DNA of 64,000 bases, taken from Azospirillum oryzae (GTDB lineage Bacteria; Pseudomonadota; Alphaproteobacteria; Azospirillales; Azospirillaceae). Shown one piece after another: positions 59,099 to 64,000 of the stretch. Location: NCBI RefSeq assembly GCF_008364795.1, contig NZ_VTTM01000009.1:1-64000 (forward strand). Reading direction: 5' to 3'. A model generated the notes under the pieces. That model had not been told where the DNA came from. It was given only the letters and a program-made list of their open reading frames with translations, and made no database searches. Position 1 is the stretch's first letter. Every line of letters begins with the position of its first letter. The translations under genes were made by a program, and so were the position numbers.

Positions 59099-60372
59099 TG
59101 GTCACCGCACTGTTCGTCACCTTCGCCGTCCTGCTGATCCTGGGCGCGCCAGTGGGCATCGCGCTGGGCGGTGCGTCGGCGGTCTATCTGGTCGGCAGCG
59201 ACATCGACCTCGCGGTGGTTCCGCAGTTCATGTATGCGGGCATGGACAGCTTCGTCCTGCTCTGCATTCCCGGCTTCGTGCTTGCCGGCAATCTGATGAA
59301 CGGCGGCGGCATCACCGACCAGATCGTGCTGTTCAGCAACCGGCTGGTCGGCCATATCCGCGGCGGCCTCGGCCTTGCCAACGTGACGGGGTCGATGGTG
59401 TTCGCCGGCATCTCCGGCACCGCCGTGGCGGAAACCGCCTCCATCGGCGCGGTGATGATCCCGGCGATGCGCAAGTCGGGCTATGACGCGCCCTTCGCCG
59501 CCGCGGTGACCGCCGCCGCCTCCACCGTCGGCCCGATCATCCCGCCCAGCGTGCCGATGATCATCGTCGGCACCCTGACCGGCCTGTCGGTCGGCAAGAT
59601 GTTCATGGCCGGCGCCGTCCCGGGCGTGCTGCTGGGCATCGGCATGATGTTGACGGTCTGGATCCTGGCGCGGGCGCGCAACTATCCGAAGGAACCCTGG
59701 CAGGGCTTCGGCGCACTGCTGCGCGCCAGCCGCGGCGCCTTCTGGGCGCTGCTGATGACGGCGATCATCCTGTTCGGCATCGTCGGCGGCTATTTCACCC
59801 CGACCGAGGCGTCGATCGTCGCGGCGCTCTATGCCTTCGTCATCGGGCTGTTCGTCTACAAGGGCTTCAAACTGCGCCAGCTGCCGGCGATCCTGCTGGA
59901 AAGCGCAATCGGAGCCGGCGGGCTGATCCTGCTGGTGGGCCTCGCCAACGTCTTCGGCTGGATCCTGACCAGCGAGCAGATCCCGCAGGCCATCGCCGCC
60001 TCGATGCTGGCGCTGACCACCAACAAGTACCTGATCATTCTGCTGATCAACATCCTGCTGCTGATCGTCGGCACCTTCATGGAGACGATCGCCGCGCTGA
60101 TCATCCTGTTCCCGCCGCTGCTGGCAGTGGCGACCCAGGTCGGCATCGACCCGATCCATTTCGCCACCTTCGCCGTGCTGAACCTGATGATCGGCCTGAC
60201 CACCCCGCCGGTCGGCGTCTGCCTGTTCGTCGCGGCCAACATCGCGAAGATCTCGCTGGGTGCGATCACCAAGGCGATCTGGCCGTTCCTGCTCTGCAAC
60301 ATCCTGATCCTGTTCCTGGTCTCCTACATCCCGGCCCTGTCGCTGTGGCTGCCGAGCCTGCTTTTCCGCTGA
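59098..60372 (+). CDS. dctM: TRAP transporter large permease DctM
   Basis: 424 aa with about 12 membrane helices. The family pattern is visible: PVGIALGGASAVYLVG, IPGFVLAGNLMNGGGIT, FAGISGTAVAETASIGAVMIP, TVGPIIPPSVPMIIVG, and GLTTPPVGVCLFVAANI. It drives sodium-coupled import of the acid. It is followed after 45 bases by uxuA. Confidence 0.96.
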   Translation: MVTALFVTFAVLLILGAPVGIALGGASAVYLVGSDIDLAVVPQFMYAGMDSFVLLCIPGFVLAGNLMNGGGITDQIVLFSNRLVGHIRGGLGLANVTGSMVFAGISGTAVAETASIGAVMIPAMRKSGYDAPFAAAVTAAASTVGPIIPPSVPMIIVGTLTGLSVGKMFMAGAVPGVLLGIGMMLTVWILARARNYPKEPWQGFGALLRASRGAFWALLMTAIILFGIVGGYFTPTEASIVAALYAFVIGLFVYKGFKLRQLPAILLESAIGAGGLILLVGLANVFGWILTSEQIPQAIAASMLALTTNKYLIILLINILLLIVGTFMETIAALIILFPPLLAVATQVGIDPIHFATFAVLNLMIGLTTPPVGVCLFVAANIAKISLGAITKAIWPFLLCNILILFLVSYIPALSLWLPSLLFR

Positions 60373-60417
60373 TTTCCCAAATTCCAAAGCCCCTCTCTTT
60401 CCAAGGAGTTCGCAGCC

Positions 60418-61614
60418 ATGGAACAATCCTGGCGCTGGTTCGGTCCCGAAGACGCGATCAAGCTGAACCACATCCGCCAAGCCGGCGCCACCGGCGTGGT
60501 CACCGCCCTGCACCACATCCCCTACGGCGTCGTCTGGTCGGTCGAGGAAATCCAGAAGCGCAAGGCGATGATCGAGTCCGACAAGGAACTCGGCCTCAGC
60601 TGGACCGTCACCGAAAGCCTGCCGGTGCACGAGGCGATCAAGATCGGCGAAGGCGACCTGACGGAGCTGTTCGACAACTACCGCCAGTCGATGCGCAACC
60701 TCGCCGCCTGCGGCGTGACCACCATCTGCTACAACTTCATGCCGGTGCTGGACTGGACGCGGACGGAGCTGGCGGCGGCGCTGCCGGGCGGTGGAACCTC
60801 GCTGCGCTTCAACGCCCATGAACATGCCGCCTTCGACGTCTACATGCTGGAGCGTCCGGGCGCCGAGGAGGACCATGCGCCGGAGGTTCTTGCCAAGGCC
60901 AAGGAGTGGTTCGACCGCTCGTCGGAAAGCGACCGGGCGAAGCTGCTGACCAACATCATGGCCGGCCTGCCGGGCGCCTATGACCGCTACGACATCCCCG
61001 GCCTGCGCAAGATGATCGCGCGCTTCAACGGCATGTCCGCCGACGGCCTGCGCGAGACGCTGGCCCGCTTCCTGCGCGAGGTGATCCCGACGGCGGAAGA
61101 GGTCGGCATCCGCATGGCGATCCACCCCGACGACCCGCCCCGCCCGCTGTTCGGCCTGCCCCGCGTCGTCAGCACCGAGGACGACCTCGCCCACCTGATC
61201 AACGCGGTGAAGTCGCCGAACAACGGCCTGACCTTCTGCACCGGGTCGCTGGGCGCGGGGCAGACCAACAACGTGCCGGCGATGGCCAAGCGCTTCGTCG
61301 AGGACATCCACTTCGTCCACCTGCGCAACGTCGCCAAGGAGCCGGACGGGTCCTTCGAGGAAGCTGACCATCTCGGCGGCGACGTCGACATGGTGTCGGT
61401 CGTCACCACCCTGCTGGAGGAACAGAAGCGCCGCCAGGACGCCGGCAACGACAACTGGCGCCTGCCCTTCCGCCCCGACCACGGGCACGAGTTGCTGGAC
61501 GATGTGGGCAAGCCGACCCACCCCGGCTACCCGATGATCGGCCGCCTGCGCGGTCTGGCGGAAATCCGCGGCGTGATGACCGCCGTAGCCGCGGTGAAGC
61601 AGCTGCCGATGTGA
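60418..61614 (+). CDS. uxuA: Mannonate dehydratase UxuA
   Basis: 398 aa. It dehydrates D-mannonate to 2-keto-3-deoxy-D-gluconate. The TIM-barrel family marks are all there: MEQSWRWFGPEDAIKLNHIR, VCYNFMPVLDWTR-type strand (here ICYNFMPVLDWTR), and metal ligands in IHPDDPP, FCTGSLGA, HLRNVAKE and FRPDHGHELLDD. AAGGAG precedes the ATG. It closes the operon begun at uxuB. Confidence 0.97.
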   Translation: MEQSWRWFGPEDAIKLNHIRQAGATGVVTALHHIPYGVVWSVEEIQKRKAMIESDKELGLSWTVTESLPVHEAIKIGEGDLTELFDNYRQSMRNLAACGVTTICYNFMPVLDWTRTELAAALPGGGTSLRFNAHEHAAFDVYMLERPGAEEDHAPEVLAKAKEWFDRSSESDRAKLLTNIMAGLPGAYDRYDIPGLRKMIARFNGMSADGLRETLARFLREVIPTAEEVGIRMAIHPDDPPRPLFGLPRVVSTEDDLAHLINAVKSPNNGLTFCTGSLGAGQTNNVPAMAKRFVEDIHFVHLRNVAKEPDGSFEEADHLGGDVDMVSVVTTLLEEQKRRQDAGNDNWRLPFRPDHGHELLDDVGKPTHPGYPMIGRLRGLAEIRGVMTAVAAVKQLPM

Positions 61615-61620
61615 GGCGGA

Positions 61621-61645
61621 CGCGCCGGCCTCACCCGCCGGCGCG
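61621..61645. terminator. Stem between convergent uxuA and the sigma-54 activator
   Basis: CGCGCCGGC (61621-61629) pairs with GCCGGCGCG (61637-61645). The loop holds the activator's stop codon. No T-run is present, so it may only reduce antisense read-through. Confidence 0.5.
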
Positions 61646-63106
61646 CATCCCCAGCCGGGCGAGTTTCTTGTAGAAGGCAGCGCGGGAGATGCCGAGCGCC
61701 CGTGCCGCCTCCGTCGCCCGGCCGCCGCTGGCCGCGAGCGCACGGCCGAGAAGCCCGCGCTCGAACTCGTCGAAAGCCTCATCATAGCCCGGCACGGGCT
61801 GCGGCGCTGCATGAACCAGCGCCTGGACCGGCGCCGGACGCGCCGCCTCTGCAGTTTGGACGTCTCCAAGATCCGGCAACGCCTCCGCAAGGTCGGCGGC
61901 GGTCAGGCGGCGGTTGTCGGTCAGCAGACAGGTTCGCTCCAGCACGTTGCGCAGTTCGCGCACATTGCCTGGCCAACGGTGACGGCCCAGCGCCTCGACC
62001 GCTTCCGGGGTCAGGCCGCGCAGGGGAAGGCCGCTGCGGGCGGCGATCTCCTGAAGAATGGACTCTGCGATGGCTTCCAGCCCGCCGCCCATCTCCGCCA
62101 GGGCCGGCAGGCGGATCGGCAGCACGTTCAGCCGGTAATAGAGGTCGGAGCGGAAGCGGCCGTCGCGGATCCGCCGTTCCAGATCGACGTTGGTCGCCGC
62201 GATCACCCGCACATCCACCTTCACCGGCCGGTCGGACCCCAGCGGCTCGATCTCCTGCTCCTGCAAGGCGCGCAGCAGCTTGGCCTGGAGCCCCAGCGGC
62301 ATGTCGCCGATCTCGTCCAGGAACAGCGTGCCGCCGTCGGCGGTCTTGAAGCGCCCTTCCCGCCCGCGGCGGTCCAGCCCGGTGTAGGCGCCGGGCACCG
62401 CACCGAAGAACTCCGCCTCCAGCAGCGTTTCCGGGATCGCCGCGACATTGACGCCGACGAAGGACCGGCCGCTGCGCGCCGACAGGCCATGGATGGCCTG
62501 GGCGATCAATTCCTTGCCGGTACCGGTCTCTCCCAGCAGCAGGATCGGCGCATCGGTGCGGGCGGCGAGGCGGGCCTTGCGCTTGACCTCCAGGCAGACC
62601 GGGCTGTCGCCGACATAGCTTTGCAACGTGTAGCGCGGCTGCCGACCCTCGTCGAGCCGGCGCTTGGTCGCCGCCAGTTCCGCCTCCAGCCGCGACAGTT
62701 CGGCCAGCAAGGGCTTCAGCCGGTGCAGGCTGTCATAGAGAACGAAGCCGACGGCGCCGATCACCGTACCGGCATCGTCGGTCAGCGGAAATCGCGAGAC
62801 CACCAGCCGTTGGGTTCCGAACAGCATCAGGTCGAGAAGGATGGGCTGGCCGGTCGCCAGGATCTGGCGCATCTGCGAATGGGGAATGATCTCCTCCACC
62901 TCGCGGCCGATGGCCTCGGCAGGGTCGGAGATGCCGAGCATCCGGGCGTATTTCTCGTTGATCCACACCACCCGGGCATGGCGGTCGACCGCCACCGTTC
63001 CTTCGGACTGGGTTTCCAGAGCCTCGAACAGCGAAGGGATCGCCCGGCTGCGCAGCAGCGCCGCGTCGCCCTGCCGCACTTCGGAGAACCGTTCCCGATC
63101 ATTCAC
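61631..63106 (-). CDS. PAS-containing sigma-54-dependent transcription activator
   Basis: 491 aa. A PAS sensor (about 25-130), an AAA+ domain (about 160-390) with Walker A GETGTGKE (192-199) and Walker B GGTLFLDEIGD, and a Fis-type helix-turn-helix at the C-terminus (GRATEAARALGISRAAFYKKL). The sigma-54 contact loop is GAYTGL (239-244) where the consensus is GAFTGA. The start is GTG at 63106, as no ATG is in frame nearby. It is convergent with uxuA, so a role in the sugar-acid operon is possible but not shown. Confidence 0.9.
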   Translation of the reverse strand: MNDRERFSEVRQGDAALLRSRAIPSLFEALETQSEGTVAVDRHARVVWINEKYARMLGISDPAEAIGREVEEIIPHSQMRQILATGQPILLDLMLFGTQRLVVSRFPLTDDAGTVIGAVGFVLYDSLHRLKPLLAELSRLEAELAATKRRLDEGRQPRYTLQSYVGDSPVCLEVKRKARLAARTDAPILLLGETGTGKELIAQAIHGLSARSGRSFVGVNVAAIPETLLEAEFFGAVPGAYTGLDRRGREGRFKTADGGTLFLDEIGDMPLGLQAKLLRALQEQEIEPLGSDRPVKVDVRVIAATNVDLERRIRDGRFRSDLYYRLNVLPIRLPALAEMGGGLEAIAESILQEIAARSGLPLRGLTPEAVEALGRHRWPGNVRELRNVLERTCLLTDNRRLTAADLAEALPDLGDVQTAEAARPAPVQALVHAAPQPVPGYDEAFDEFERGLLGRALAASGGRATEAARALGISRAAFYKKLARLGMRAGG

Positions 63107-63241
63107 TCCCGCCGTCCCCGTTGCATGTCAGCGCAGACTTACCTTATCGGCCCCCACGTCCGAATCCGCAACCGGCTGGGGGTTGCCACTTCCGGCAAGG
63201 CCGCACTGAACCGATGGCAGGGGCGTCGCGACCATCCCACC

Positions 63242-63267
63242 GGCACCCTGTTCTGATCTGCACCGTT
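63242..63267 (+). promoter_or_regulatory. Possible EcfG-type stress promoter of the KGG gene
   Basis: GGCAC (63242-63246) and CGTT (63264-63267), 17 bases apart, approximate the GGAAC/CGTT elements of the alphaproteobacterial general-stress sigma factor, with one mismatch. It lies 55 bases before the start of a stress-type gene. Weak but well placed. Confidence 0.35.
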
Positions 63268-63321
63268 GCGTTTCCGCACGGTGACGACCTTTCGATCATC
63301 ACACAGGATGGAGAACACATC

Positions 63322-63537
63322 ATGGCGAACCAGAACGAAGGGCGCAGCGCAGGCGGCCAGCACTCCGGCGGCAACTTCAAGAACGATCCGGAGCGCGCAG
63401 CCGAAGCTGGCCACAAGGGCGGCCAGGCGTCGGGTGGCAACTTCAAGAACGATCCCGAACGTGCGTCCGAGGCCGGCAAGAAAGGTGGCGAGCACAGCCA
63501 CGGTGGTGGCGGCAACAGCGGCGGCAACAAGGAATAG
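63322..63537 (+). CDS. KGG/con-10-type small stress protein
   Basis: 71 aa, very hydrophilic and Gly-rich. Two tandem GGNFKNDPERA-x-EAG-x-KGG units (about residues 16-35 and 38-55) define the KGG repeat of the stress-induced YciG/con-10 family, whose members accumulate in stationary phase or on desiccation in other bacteria. A GGAG Shine-Dalgarno precedes the ATG. A very clear terminator follows. Molecular function is not known. Confidence 0.93.
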   Translation: MANQNEGRSAGGQHSGGNFKNDPERAAEAGHKGGQASGGNFKNDPERASEAGKKGGEHSHGGGGNSGGNKE

Positions 63538-63590
63538 GGAGTGACCGGCTCCACGATCCGGTAACGCCCGGGCGAACCGCCCGGCTGGGG

Positions 63591-63617
63591 AAGCGCGCCG
63601 ATTTCGGCGCGCTTTTC
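63591..63617 (+). terminator. Intrinsic terminator of the KGG gene
   Basis: AAGCGCGCCG (63591-63600) pairs with CGGCGCGCTT (63605-63614) over a four-base loop and runs into TTCCTTT. It lies 54 bases past the stop. Confidence 0.88.
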
Positions 63618-63724
63618 CTTTCCCGCGGAGAAGCTTGCGCAGCTTCGACGGAAAGGTTCATTCTCTGCACTTCCCGTGCGCCGCAACCGACGACCGCCGA
63701 AGCCCCGACCATGCACGCTCCGCG

Positions 63725-64000
63725 ATGACCCTTCCGTCAGCCCTGCTTCTGGCCGCGGTCGTCGCCACCTTGTGGATCGCAGCGCGCAGCTGGACCTTGC
63801 CTGCATTTCCCGGCCGCACCGATTTCGTACTGATGCAGTTGTCGGCCGCCTGGTGGTCGACGGCCGTCGCCATCGAGAGCATCGTTCCGGATCCCGCCGA
63901 CAAGCTGCTGTGGGCGGAAATGGCCTGGCTGGGCATTGTCTGCACACCAAGCCTATGGGCGTTCTTCCTGTGGTCCTACACGAGGGGCGAGCTGCCGGAG
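63725..64000 (+). CDS. Start of a 7TM-sensor signalling protein (3' truncated)
   Basis: 92 residues are visible before the window ends. An N-terminal helix (LLLAAVVATLWIAARS), a second (VLMQLSAAWWSTAVAIESIV), and KLLWAEMAWLGIVCTPSLWAFF match the extracytoplasmic 7TM domain found at the N-terminus of some histidine kinases and diguanylate cyclases. The output domain is outside the window. An upstream ATG at 63711 is out of frame and stops at once. The ribosome-binding site is weak. Confidence 0.65.
   Translation, partial: MTLPSALLLAAVVATLWIAARSWTLPAFPGRTDFVLMQLSAAWWSTAVAIESIVPDPADKLLWAEMAWLGIVCTPSLWAFFLWSYTRGELPE

Noticed and set aside
58990..61890. A 966-codon open frame antisense to dctM and uxuA
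   Set aside because: It runs across two well-identified plus-strand genes and their spacer, with low-complexity His/Gln/Asp-rich sequence.

Overview
The window is a high-GC (roughly two thirds or more G+C by eye) chromosome-like segment from an alphaproteobacterium. The mix of long chemoreceptors, HWE-type histidine kinases, CheC and FIST signalling proteins, many solute-binding proteins and a TRAP-linked sugar-acid locus suggests an Azospirillum-like member of the Rhodospirillales. That taxonomic placement is inference from gene content and style; no rRNA or tRNA gene is visible to anchor it. I see no phage, insertion sequence or CRISPR array.

Layout. 1-7776: end of an unknown gene, a LivK-type binding protein with its terminator, two small unknown proteins, a metallo-beta-lactamase-fold hydrolase, an OmpA-like outer membrane protein, a NarL-type response regulator, a PPC-like protein without a signal peptide, and a MocR-type regulator with a clear operator. 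7981-13090: an OmpR-type regulator, a pair of membrane-anchored coiled-coil proteins, msrB, a duplicated pentapeptide-repeat protein and a BMP-family binding protein. 13401-21626: a Bcr/CflA exporter, a NitT/TauT-type binding protein with a small DsrE-like partner, ispE, a RBBP9-like hydrolase, a soluble chemoreceptor, a methyltransferase divergent from gloB, and a GST. 21627-22538 is an AT-richer islet with one unknown beta-rich protein. 22539-25205 is a long chemoreceptor. 25234-29355 is the phosphate operon pstSCAB with a Pho box and two hairpins separating pstS from pstC; phoU is not adjacent.

29758-36906: YoaK-like and TMEM175-like membrane proteins, a Tet-type MFS exporter, a YgiQ radical SAM protein, a repeat-rich spacer and an ABC exporter half-transporter. 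36929-39862 is a three-gene operon, CheC phosphatase > PAS/HWE kinase > single-domain response regulator. 41064-47246 is another three-gene operon, FIST sensor > 1305-aa hybrid kinase > HD-GYP response regulator, divergent from a second long chemoreceptor (47581-50217). A 66-aa Gln/Gly/Cys peptide gene and ppc follow.

53895-61614 is a catabolic locus: GntR/FadR regulator > uxuB > Zn-dehydrogenase > TRAP dctPQM > uxuA. Together the three enzymes would take a hexonate such as L-gulonate through D-fructuronate and D-mannonate to 2-keto-3-deoxygluconate, with the TRAP system importing the substrate. An identical 11-bp site lies upstream of the regulator and, inverted, upstream of uxuB, and is the best candidate operator. 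The window ends with a sigma-54 activator, a KGG-type stress peptide and the start of a 7TM-sensor signalling protein.

The regions most worth a second look are the CheC/HWE-kinase operon (both CheC active sites intact), the FIST/HD-GYP operon, the sugar-acid operator pair, the unknown protein at 21900-22343, the peptide at 50300-50500, and a dispersed GC-rich palindrome family.
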